A stretch of DNA of 64,000 nt from Dipteris shenzhenensis (Eukaryota; Polypodiophyta; Polypodiopsida; Gleicheniales), in the NCBI GenBank assembly GCA_047967505.1, contig CM106541.1; one strand, given 5' to 3'. Both the position numbers and the translations under genes were made by a program. The notes under the pieces are model-generated. The model was not told the DNA's origin. It saw only the letters and a program-made list of their open reading frames with translations, and did not search any database. This document shows positions 12,241 through 22,449 of the stretch, piece after piece; position 1 is the first letter of the stretch; every line of letters begins with the position of its first letter.

Positions 12241-13485
12241 GATGGAATGTGTACCAGCTCGATGTCAAGAATGCATTTCTCAATGGTTATCTAGACAAGG
12301 AAGTCTACATGCAACAACCAGCAGGTTATGTTGAACCAAGAAATGAGAATAAGGTTTGCCATCTCAAGAAAAGTCTCTACAACTTAAAGCAAGCACCTAG
12401 AAGTTGGTACAGTAGAATTAACAAGTATTTTGCTGATCTGGGATACTTGAAATCCAATGCAGATCATACTGTCTACTACAAAGTTCAAGGGGAAGACATT
12501 ACTATTACACTTTTATATGTAGATGATCTGATTGTGATAGGAAGCAAGGATAGCTTCATCAGAAAACTCAAACAAGACTTATCTGTAGAGTTCAACATGA
12601 AAGATCTTGGACTTATGCACTATTGTCTCGGAATTGAGTTCTAGAGAGATTCAGATAGCACATTCATGAGTCAGCTCAAGTATGTTGATAGTCTCCTAAA
12701 GAAGTTTCATATGGCAGATTGCAAGATTGTAGCCACTCCCATGGAACAGAGTTTGAAACTTACTAAAGATTCAAAAAATCCTACAGTCAATGACAGATAC
12801 TACAAGTAGCTCATTGGATCTCTTATATATCTGACTATCACACGGCCAAATATTTGTTATGTAGTAAGCTCACTAGCACAATTTATGGCAAATCCAAAAT
12901 AGTCTCATTGGAATGCAGCCAAAAGAGTCTTGAGATACATCAGAGGTACACGACAATTTGGGATAGAATACAGAGGAAGTCATCCACAGTTGCATGGATA
13001 CTGTGACAGTGACTATGTCGGAGATCATGAGACCAGGAGATTGACACAGGGATATGCATTTTTCCTTGGTCAAGGTGCTATATCATGGTTGTCAAACAAA
13101 CAGCCAATTATTTATTTGTCTTCAACTAAAGCAAAATATAGAGCACTCACTACAAGTGCATGTGAAGCTATATGGTTCAGAAGACTATTGTCAGAAACAG
13201 ATTACTTTGATGAGTCAAATCCAACAACAATATACTATGATAATCAATCAGCTCAAGCATTGGCCAAGAATCTAGTATATCACTCCAGGACAAAGCACAT
13301 TGATGTCAAAGAGCACTTCATCAGAGAAAGAGTGTTACTTGGTGACATCACACTGCAGCATTGTGATAGCGAAGAGAATGTCGCAGACGTCTTTACCAAA
13401 CCACTCGGTAAAGAGCTATTCGAGAAACACCGACTAGCTCTTAGTTTGACGCAGAGGAAGGACATTCCCATTAAAGGGGTGTGAT
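12241..13485 (+). pseudogene. Element H pol, 3' half (RT palm and RNase H)
   Basis: The protein continues from 5722: VYQLDVKNAFLNGYLDKEVY, KKSLYNLKQAPRSWY, the RT catalytic YVDDL at about 12514-12528, and MKDLGLMHYCLGIEF. A TAG at 12642-12644 and further stops near 12807 and 12900 interrupt the thumb/connection segment. RNase H follows open from about 12930 to the TGA at 13482-13484 (YCDSDYVGDHETRR, LSSTKAKYRAL, YYDNQSAQALAKN, SRTKHIDVKEHFIRE, DVFTKPLGKE). All of these are standard copia RT/RNase H landmarks. The first 275 bp of this piece also exist as a duplicate at 11606-11880. Confidence 0.93.
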
Positions 13486-13572
13486 GGAATGTAATGCTCA
13501 ATCCTTCTTCGATTCCCCACAGTCATCATCTTGAGGGAAGGCCTACTTCATGATGTTGATCTTGAGGGAAGG

Positions 13573-13797
13573 TGTTGAGAGTTCACGCTCAACATCACGT
13601 GATCATATGTGCATAGCACTAACCTTATAGAGTGCTATAAAGGAAAGGGTTAGATCCCCTAACCCTAAATGGGTTTGTATATATTCTATTTTTTCAACTA
13701 AATCTAGTGTACAGTTAGTCAATTTGTGGTGTGCTCTCTAACTGTGCCCTCTCTCCTCATCTCCACTCTTCTCCTCTCCCCTCTTCATATTTTGTCA
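13573..13797 (+). repeat. Probable 3' LTR of element H
   Basis: Begins TGTTGAGAG right after a purine tract (CTTGAGGGAAGG) and 90 bp after the H stop codon, contains GGTTAGATCCCCTAACCCT and TATATATTC, and ends TTTTGTCA. The 3' boundary is supported by a homologous pyrimidine-rich end at 58321-58425, which also stops in ATCA just before a primer-site-like sequence. Length 225 bp. No 5' partner was found, so the boundaries are inferred. Confidence 0.65.
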
Positions 13798-14015
13798 ATA
13801 CTTTGCCAAAAACATCAATTTTCTCTATTAACACCCATGTTCTACCAGCAAAACTGGTGCACCCCATCATGGTTCAACACCCTCTTGCTTTAGCCAAGCC
13901 GCCTATGCACTTCCAACATTTCCCCACAATTGTTTTCATATTCTCACCAGGTCTTGCTGCTGCAACAACCATACCTAGTAAACCGAATGAAGGATAATGG
14001 CGATCTTAATCATGT

Positions 14016-14061
14016 AATCATGGTCGAATGTAGACCCCAAACATCACGTTCGACCATGATT
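14016..14061. repeat. Perfect 13-bp inverted repeat
   Basis: AATCATGGTCGAA (14016-14028) and its exact complement TTCGACCATGATT (14049-14061) flank a 20-base loop. A second imperfect pairing (CCCCAAACATCACG with CGTTGATGTTTGGG near 14085-14098) and repeated GTTCGACC words extend the structure over about 130 bp. Confidence 0.8.
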
Positions 14062-16597
14062 GAATGAACGAAAAGCCCTTGGGCGTTGATGTTTGGGATC
14101 TGCGTTCGACCCCAAAGAGTAAAACTTGAATGAAAGAAAAGCCCTGTGGCCAATGAACGTGGGTGGTGTTCTCCATATAGTCCACATAGATAGAGAAGAT
14201 TAACCATACTATGATTTCATGAATTACTAAGTGCATATGAACCCTAAACAAAAAGATAAAAGAAACTAGGGAGAAGAAGAGAGCAACACAGCATGAGATC
14301 CAATCTGCTTCCTCTAGATAGTGGCTCTTACTTCTAATCTAACTCGTATTTATAATTGTATATTCCAAAAAGCAAAGAACCAATAATAGTACATCTCATC
14401 CACAATTAATGAAATGAATTAACCCACATCTTAATATTCATTATTTTACAATATTGGCCCATGGCCTTTGTTCTGCACTCAACACTTCCATTAATCTAAA
14501 TCATTTGCACCATCTCCATTCTCATTATCCAACTCATCATCTGCACTCAAGCCGCCAATTGTGTTAGTTACAACAATCCACTGATGAATCACCACAACAA
14601 CTAATCCCAATATAATTACGCTTGATATACAAACATCAAAATACATAGTAATCTAGCTACAAGAACACTAGTATTAACCCGGAATCATCCATAATACTAA
14701 CCATCTATCCTAGAAAAATACACGTCTTCCCTAACTAAACCATGCAAACCGTCCATTAGGATCCCCACCGCGTTTGGTACGCTCCTATGGAATACTTTTC
14801 CATAGTATAAAATAAAACAATATCCCTAGTAAGTGATGTAAGAAATATAATTTATGTAAAATCCCTCTTGTATTTGACTTTCAAGAGAGGATACATGATG
14901 AATATCGAATAAATATAAAGAATCTCTTGGATATTCATCATGTATCCTCTTCAAGATGGTCAAAAAGTATCATTGATTAAGACATAATGAATTATCCAAA
15001 TTAGAATTTATGAGAAATTATCATTATTCTTACCATGTAACAATAGAAATTTACATGTTAATTTGGTACAGGTCCAAGCATTATATTTGTTAAATTTCTC
15101 TATGCCTATATTGTCCCATTCCAGTATGACATTGAGAAATAATAAAAAATACAATGCTTAATCCTTTAAGTCGTTTCCTTATAATGTGAGTAGAAATAAT
15201 TGACATATATTAATCTGTAGCTAGAAAAATAATATATGTGCATCATTGTCTAATCACATTTTTGAAGTTTTTATCATTAACTTAGCGCTTAGATAGTAGT
15301 AATGATCCAATATGTGTTTTCTTCAATTGCTAGAAAATACGTAGAAAACATTTTTAATTATACCAACTATTGCTTATTAACCATAAATGCAATATCACAA
15401 AGGAATTATCCGAGCTGATAGCTATATTTCTAGCTTACATTCATGTATGATCCATGTCTTGATTAGCATAGATATCATCATGTAATCATATGCTTTTTTT
15501 TATCTTTTAATTTTCCCAATGCAGTTCAATTGAGTAGAATAGTTATCAAAGCATACCATATGTATCATGAAATATTAGCTAAAGCAATTAAAGATTTCCG
15601 TATTGGCATCTACTCAAACAAACTATGAGTGTTAAACAATCCCATAAGTGGGTGTATAAAATATTCCCTTATCTTCCTATGAGACCTCAAGGAAGTATTT
15701 ATCAATCTTTAAAGAAGAAGGATTCAATGAACTATAAGCTCAAACTTCTCCACTCTATAGCGCTTGAATACTTGTCAATTTCTAAACTTAACAAACCCAG
15801 TGTAATTCATACTCTTCTCATCCTTATCATTTCCTATAAATGCACATATTCATGCTTATTGAATCATCAATAATCTTAGCTCACCTAGATAATCAATTAT
15901 TCTAAATAGGCTATCATATTTTATTCTACTTTCCCTGAGACTTTAATATGATCTATCACTCTTTATCAAATTTAATTATTTTCTTAAGTCACCATACCAT
16001 TCTTTCTTGACTCTATGTGATTAATTCTATGAGAGAAAGAAAAGCCTATATACTAGAAGCAAACAAAACAAAATTATGGGGGGATATATATCTCCTTTGT
16101 CATGAAGAGATTATCAATGTGCTTCCCCATCATCGCTCAGTTGCTTCGTGGCTTTAAGTACCTTCTTTGATTCAGATTTCAACCGAGCCGTGCTTTCACC
16201 TTCATTGAAAAAACACTTTTCCAGATGCCTTTACACCTTTGCTCGATCAAGAGTGAAACTTTGCCAAGATTCTTTGCTTTTTGAGAAGCCCAAACAGGAG
16301 TTCTTACTTTTGTTGCAAAAGAAATGGCTTTTGTTGTGTATATATTGCTTGCTTGAAATCGGCTTTTCCAAGGTAGCATAATAAAGTTGGCTAGCGCTAC
16401 GATTGACAACCATAACCTCCGCATAGAGCAGAAGCTTGACTCGGCTAACACTGCCCCTGCCCCTATATGCCCAAAATTAGATAATGCCTGCCCCCGACTC
16501 ATTCAAACCATCTAGCACCACCCTCACTGATATCATGCCAATATGATAACGAGCAAATCAGTATCCCCAATTCTCAAATACTGGAGACTTTGACAGA
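14062..16597. other. Intergenic AT-rich DNA, no gene seen
   Basis: No coding frame with recognisable motifs. A short hairpin CTATGGAA/TTCCATAG lies at 14785-14805, ahead of the larger inverted repeat at 14886-14950. Open frames at 15625-15873 and 16148-16381 are short, AT-rich and unsupported. Confidence 0.5.
14886..14950. repeat. Perfect 21-bp inverted repeat (foldback)
   Basis: Arms at 14886-14906 (starting AGAGGATACATG) and 14930-14950 (ending CATGTATCCTCT) are exact complements around a 23-base loop. Pairing extends outward imperfectly through TTGAC...TCAAGA and TCTTCAAG...GTCAA. It could be a MITE core or the foldback of a small-RNA precursor; no target-site duplication was identified. 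Confidence 0.8.
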
Positions 16598-16696
16598 GGA
16601 TGTAGCAAGGCTTTTTCGTTGTGTTCCCCTTTGATACACATTCTAGGGATGTAGCAAGGCTTTTTCATTGTGTTCCCCCTTTGATACACATTCTAG
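16598..16696. repeat. Two-copy tandem repeat, 49-bp unit
   Basis: GGATGTAGCAAGGC...CACATTCTAG at 16598-16646 is repeated at 16647-16696 with one substitution and a 1-base length change in a C run. Confidence 0.9.
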
Positions 16697-17102
16697 ATGG
16701 CATCTGGAGAAAAATGGCTTCCTCAATTGCATAACGTAGACTCGACTGTTGATGGCCCAACACAATTCTCACATTACTTTCCAAGGCAATCAATTATGTA
16801 ATCGCAATACAGATACCTTTCCATCTAGAAACCAAGAATTGTACTTAGGAGGGCACTTGAACTTGAATATGAGAACATTGTGAAGAGAAGTCGGAGGAGG
16901 AAGGTGATAACGAAGAACAGGTGGAAGTGAATTCAAGTAATGGAGTCAAAGGCAAAGTGAGAAGATAAACAATTCCTTTGTAATCCCTAGTAACTCTATC
17001 AAATGATCTCATCAAAACATTAACTAGAATGCTTAGCCAGCTATTAAGTATATGGGCCACCTGCTAACTATATGAGCTATTATAAGTAGCTAATAATAGG
17101 TC

Positions 17103-17284
17103 ACTGGATCGAACCACAGGATTTTAGAGTTTCATAAAACGCTGGCCAAGTTGATGTAAATTGAAGACTTTCTCAAAGGTTTGTAGAGGCAACACTGGAT
17201 CGAACCACAGGATTTTAGAGTTTCATAAAACGCTGGCCAAGTTGATGTAAATTGAAGACTTTCTCAAAGGTTTGTAGAGGCAAC
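17103..17284. repeat. Exact two-copy tandem repeat, 91-bp unit
   Basis: 17103-17193 and 17194-17284 both run from ACTGGATCGAACCACAGG to TTTGTAGAGGCAAC and read as identical, indicating a very recent duplication. Confidence 0.95.
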
Positions 17285-19177
17285 ACTTCTTAGAGCTATG
17301 GTGTGTATACCAACCTACCCCAAACAAATCCGTGAAAGAACCAATCGCCCGAAAAAAGTCCCATCAAACTCAAAGCAAGACAATCAAGTCGATTGCAAAG
17401 AGCCATGAAGGTCAATTTCAATGTTGCTATGCAATACCTGCATAGCTGCAAAACAACGATCCACCGGAGGAGGAGAGGTGGCTACATGAGCACGCTCAAT
17501 GGTACGCGCTTTGATAGAACATTCTGCTTGCTTTCAAGAAGAAATTAAAGCTCTAAAACACGAAATCGGGTGCGTGCACAGTCAAGTGAACAGTGAGAAG
17601 CTGAAGCTTCGAATCACGATCCTCATTGTCAATCCTAGTTGCTTTGATGCTGCCAAAGCGTTCTATCCTTCCGGACCCTGTGAGTCTTTAAGTTGCAATT
17701 GTGTCCAGTTTTCCACAACTAGGGTTCCCATCTTCCAATTCCCCTTGTGATGATCCTCGTTTGTACATTGGTGGCAGTCTTACCTGCTTGAGGAATTCGG
17801 CAAGGGGTTGCTCAAACCTCTAAATTAAATTATCGAAGCAAACAATTGATCTCCCTTGAGCAAGTAGGATATCGTTGGAGAGGAAGAAAGACAAATCTCT
17901 AATGATCAATCACGTAAGAAGCTACAATGAATATTCACACGGTTGGGGGCAACGAACAGATCGTAAGGTTTGCATCATACAATAGCAGTGCAAGAGTCAG
18001 GCGCTGCAGCAAATTAGCCACTGATTGACAACTTATTTAGCAAAAGCTCCAGCGGATATATTGTTGTAAACTTTCTTGCACAGTGCCGTACGTCACACAT
18101 CTCAACTGGATGACGTAGCAACACGCCGCACACACACATCTCTTGATAGTAAGGAATAGCATGAATGCAACTTTTGAATTTTGGTACTTTCTGTTGCAAT
18201 TGATGTGTCCAATTTGCTGGACGCAGTGGCACTTGCAGGGTGATTGTTGAAGGAGCTACTATGCAGACTACCCAAGACTATAAACTATATGTCACCAAGG
18301 CAAAGTATTGCAGAAGTAGTTAACATGTCTTGGAGGATTGTTTCCAAGAGACCAGAGGCACACATTTGGGGCTACAAAGAAACACTGCTGAGCCCTGCTA
18401 TGATAAACTCCCCTGTAAATTCTAAAGCACGTCTAGCGCGACTGTTCGTGGATGACCAAAGGTGTCATGAGACTGTAAGCAGGGGTAAAATTTCCTTCAC
18501 ATCCATGATGTTACCAATAGTGCCTCTGCCAAAACCAACACCGCCTTCATCTAATTGAATAATGTCTTGGGATTCAGGCTACAAGGCAGTCTAGATGCTG
18601 ACACAGCTGGCTAGCACCAACGCTGATTGCTGAAGACATGGTGCAGACAGTAAATCAATGATGGACAGTACGTAGCTGTTAAAGGAGTATTGAGAAGATG
18701 TTCCCGCTCAGCTTCAGCATATCGCAAATGCCAGTAAATGCCAGAAATGCATAAGGCCACATACGTTCCCACTCGTAGCTCAGTTGAATGCGGTGCCAAA
18801 ATGAAGCATTGGAAAGCTCCGTTGGAGACGGAAAAATGGGCTTTCTCCCTGGGCATTTCGGCGCCAGGTTTCAATCTACCAATTGAAATTCGGGATTCCT
18901 TTGACATTGCCAGACGTTATCAGATTTTTGCAGCAAGGGTGAAAGCAGAGCAAGTTCCCACGAACGGCTGGCATGGCGTTGATCTTGGGCATTCCTGCTC
19001 GCATGGTGTCAAGCGGGAATGCGCTCTCAGTCTTGGAGTCCGTTGCTGTGTCAGCCTCGCATCCAATGTTCTTGCACAGCGTGTTTGTAGGTTTTTTTGT
19101 AGAGTGTCAGGCATTTTTGCAGACATGGGCGAGGAGGAGGCACCTGGCATTGAGTGGGAACCATTGCCCCACCAATG
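17285..19177. other. Unassigned region, no supported gene
   Basis: Moderately GC-richer than its surroundings between about 18240 and 19260. Several short overlapping frames exist (17499-17750, 18244-18558, 18738-19205) but none has a motif I recognise, and competing frames are equally open. They could be remnants of a host gene or an old element. I see no basis for a call. Confidence 0.4.
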
Positions 19178-19206
19178 CTCAGAAATGTTGCGTAAACATT
19201 TCTGAG
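19178..19206. repeat. Perfect 12-bp hairpin
   Basis: CTCAGAAATGTT and AACATTTCTGAG are exact complements separated by the 5-base loop GCGTA. There is no U-tract or gene context to suggest a role. Confidence 0.75.
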
Positions 19207-19553
19207 TGGCGAGCAGAAACCTGCTCTGAGGCAGCAGCGGGCTGCTTCTAAAATGGGCATCTGCTGCAAAAGTTTACACTTTGCTTAGTCCTGATACAAT
19301 TTTACTGAAGACTGTACAAACTGGTTGCGTGTTGACGACAGAGCTGCTTCCTAGGCTATAGCAGTCTCTCTTTATTAAATGGACATGCTGTGGGTAGGCC
19401 TTAGTGAAGGCTTTAGCTCTGGAGATGGGCAAAATTCCGAATTTTTTTAAGTTTTTATTGTGAATTGTTGATTGGTCCACTTGTCTGTTTTTTGTTTTTT
19501 ATGATTCACCTATTCCTCCCTCTTTCTCTTTCTTTCTATTTCAAGGCAAGCCG

Positions 19554-19562
<9 letters not shown>

Positions 19563-19605
<43 letters not shown>

Positions 19606-19619
19606 TTCATGCACATTGA

Positions 19620-19663
<44 letters not shown>

Positions 19664-19665
19664 TT
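19563..19665. repeat. CT microsatellite, two runs
   Basis: Nearly pure CT repeats at 19563-19600 and 19624-19665, separated by a short unique spacer and preceded by a C run. Confidence 0.97.
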
Positions 19666-19669
19666 TCCA

Positions 19670-22449
19670 AGCTATGCATTTGAGGCAGGCCTTTTGAATG
19701 CTTTATGAGCATTCATCTTGTTTTGCGTTAAAGAGCCATAGGTCTTTTCCCTTCTTAAACTTTTCTCCAATTACTTCCAAAGCGCTCGCTTATCTCAAAG
19801 TCCTGATTTCTTTAGCTTGACAATGGGCACATACGTTTCTTGCAGTGAGAAAAGTCTTGACATGGCTGATAGCTAGATTTATTGTAGATCTCTTTCCCTC
19901 AAGAAGCATGCCAATGCTCCCATACCATTATTTGAGGTCATCAAAGCGACCCCCAAACTATGATTCATTGTTTGCCTCTCTGATGCAATCTCTATTGGGA
20001 TAAAAATACAGGTATAACTCCTATTGCTTCTTCATTGCAATGTCCTTATACTTGTCATGATCTCCCATGTGTGAGGGAAAGGTGGTTGTTTGAAAATGCC
20101 CACATGTTGTGCACATTGTCAGTTCCATAGCTTTTTGTCAACCACCAGGCCAGTTATTTAACAATAGAATATTGCCTCAATCATTGAATCTATCTCCCCA
20201 AAGTTCACAATCATGCAAATGGCAAGAGACTAGCATGATGCTTTTGGGGAAAAAAGAGAGAGTTCCAATGTATATTGATCTATGTTGTGTTAAGATGTCT
20301 ATGATATGCTCATGATATCGCTTGGGTCCCCGATGCAGCTTACTATATCCTTGTTTAGAGAAACTCTCACATTATCGCACTAAAATAATTTCATTGTAAG
20401 GATGACTTCATGACTTAGGCTGTCAGTTATTTTCTTGCGTTCTGTTGATGCCCAAAGGCTTCTTACAAGGCATCCACTCTACGATGAATTGTTGGAATCA
20501 CATTCTTCTAATGGACAACATCTTTGATGTTGTGCTCCCAAGCCATTCCGGTTTTTGTTTAATTGAAAAACACCATATCTAATGTCACCATCTTCGCAAC
20601 TAAAGCTGATTTAGGCTATGCATCCCTTTCACCTCATGCAATCCATCTCTCTAGTTATGGAGTATAGTTTGTTGGGCATGCAATTTCTGGGGCATGGTAG
20701 AGTTGTCACCCAATGAAAGGCAGGGTAAAATTTTTGAAGGCGTGAGCCTAATAGTCATCCAAATGTTGCTTCTTAGAATGCTCCCACTAGCATTAACACC
20801 ACAACTTGTGCTCTCTGGTCTTAATAGTAATACTTTAAATGTGTGAATCTGTTGCCTCCAAGGCCTACTCCTCTGTGAGCAGATGTTTTTTCTATGCATT
20901 GTTCTTCCTTCACAAACATTGCAACTGTCTTTTGTTGCAGTTTGGATATTGTACCATTGGTCCCCTCCCCTCTTCAACCTCCTTGTATTTGGACAAAGAT
21001 TTTCAACTTTCCTATCTTGCAATCTCTCTCTAGTTCTCTTGCAAGTTTAATGATCTTATTCAAGAAGGCAATGTTTTGGTCTCATATTCAAGTTTAGATT
21101 AGTTTAGACACCAACTTCCACAAATGTTGACCACCAATGCGCAAGTTATGGATCAAGCGAGTTACCTTTATGCAATATATTCCATAAACCTCCCATACAT
21201 AGGTACAAGGGAGAGGAGCAGCAAGTTGGGTGGGAGGGAGCGAGGAGCAGCACTTCAACATCCATAGCCTTGCTACTCACTGATTCTAGGAACTTGCTAT
21301 ACAAAGAGGTTTAAGTTGAGAATGCAAGTGGTCAAATTTTTTGACACACAACACCAACATTGTGACAATCTAGCCAAATGCAATCAGATACAAGGACTGT
21401 TGCTACTCCAATAGTCTTGAGGCTACTAAAGGCTTCTCATTCAAAGTAGTCCAAGCATAAAACAGATCACACTCAGTCTCTTGTGCACCCAATATTACTA
21501 AAGTAAATCACAGCTACAAACCATAGCATGCTCAAGAAGTAGGATAGAGACAATACGTAGAATAGATGGCATAAAATATGCAAATCCTTATATAAAATGT
21601 AGTACACAACCCACCACCATCTAGCAGATGTGTACTGTTGGCATTCCCATATTCTACCTTACACCTCTGCAACACCTCCAACCTTGTCAACCTGCTGTGT
21701 GCTCCAAGGGGCTGCCAAGATGCTGCTCCCACACCCTCTTTGCTGGTCTCTTTGCTGACGAAGGTACATGCAAAGAGAGTGTTCTACACACTGGATTCCT
21801 AGGCCTCCTTGCTGCTCTACTATGCGACCAAAGGTGAGGCACAAATGAATGTCAAGGCCCCCAATGGGAGCCTTCATATAGGGCAAGAAGACCCCAGATC
21901 TGGCCAACCCGATCCGTGATGCAGCCAACCAGAATCTTGCCCCCAGCAGACCTGGCCTGGACTGTATGGCTGCCCAAGACTGTACAGCTGACTCTTGCTC
22001 CGCTCCTGGACTCTGCAGACCTACTGCAAGCCTATAATGAGCCGTGGCAGCCCTTGTTGGCTACCCTTTGCGCCGGCCCTTCTTCCGTATGCACCTCAGC
22101 CAGCCCTCATCCAGAACCCTATGATGCCTCTAGGAAACCCTTCCATGCAGTCATATCCTGCCCACATGGCAGGCTGAATGCCGCCAATGTGGCAGTGCTT
22201 TCTTTTCTCTCAGAATCTGGCCCATGTCAGCCTTCTTTTCTGCCCATGTGGCATTCTCTCAAACCTTTTTCTGCTACAGGTCATCATCCCCCTAGTCCTC
22301 CTCATTTGGGGACTCACAGGTGGGGAGGTAACGTGTAATTTCAACAAAACGGGTATGTGGAACATTGCACACGGTTAGCAGGAAGAATTCTGTACTGTTC
22401 AATGGATTCCACACTCACGATATCTTGTCATACGTAACATGGACAAGAG
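19670..22449. other. Intergenic DNA downstream of the PPR gene
   Basis: No supported gene. The part at 21600-22330 is richer in GC and contains repeated phrases such as GCCCACATGGC and GCCCATGTGGC. On the minus strand near 21870 a CCCTATATGAAGG box precedes a CAAGGAGG-rich stretch, as in some LTR promoters, but no LTR boundaries were found. The 140-codon open frame at 21916-22338 is proline-rich and without motifs. Confidence 0.45.

Larger units (their letters stand above)
11245..12515. repeat. 636-bp tandem duplication across the A/H junction
   Basis: Unit one is about 11245-11880 and unit two about 11881-12515. Each contains the last 190 bp of the element A leader, its 5' LTR and 275 bp of the H RT gene. 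At 11880 the H coding sequence (DITITLL) runs straight into leader sequence (ACAGGCTCTC). After 12515 H continues normally (YVDDLIVIG). Spacing is 636 bp at every matched landmark, with only a handful of differences and a 1-bp deletion in unit two. A short TTA microhomology lies at the junction. Confidence 0.95.
3162..13797 (+). mobile_element. Old Ty1/copia element H, nested and broken
   Basis: The surviving parts are a gag start (3162-3220), protease to mid-RT (3797-5722), the rest of RT and RNase H (11606-11880 and 12241-13485) and a 3' LTR (13573-13797). It is interrupted by truncated element D (3221-3796) and by full element A (5723-11605). Domain order protease, integrase, RT, RNase H marks Ty1/copia. 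The protein is clearly different from that of A-E (protease DSGVSSH rather than DSGASFH), so H is another family. Many in-frame stops show it is long dead. The 5' LTR was not found. Confidence 0.85.

Noticed and set aside
18738-19205. 155-codon open frame
   Set aside because: At least two other frames are open over the same bases, no domain is recognisable, and it ends in a hairpin; chance is the simpler explanation.
21916-22338. 140-codon open frame upstream of the PPR 3' end
   Set aside because: Proline-rich with no motif, overlapped by other open frames, and made partly of repeated GCCCA(C/T)(A/G)TGGC words.
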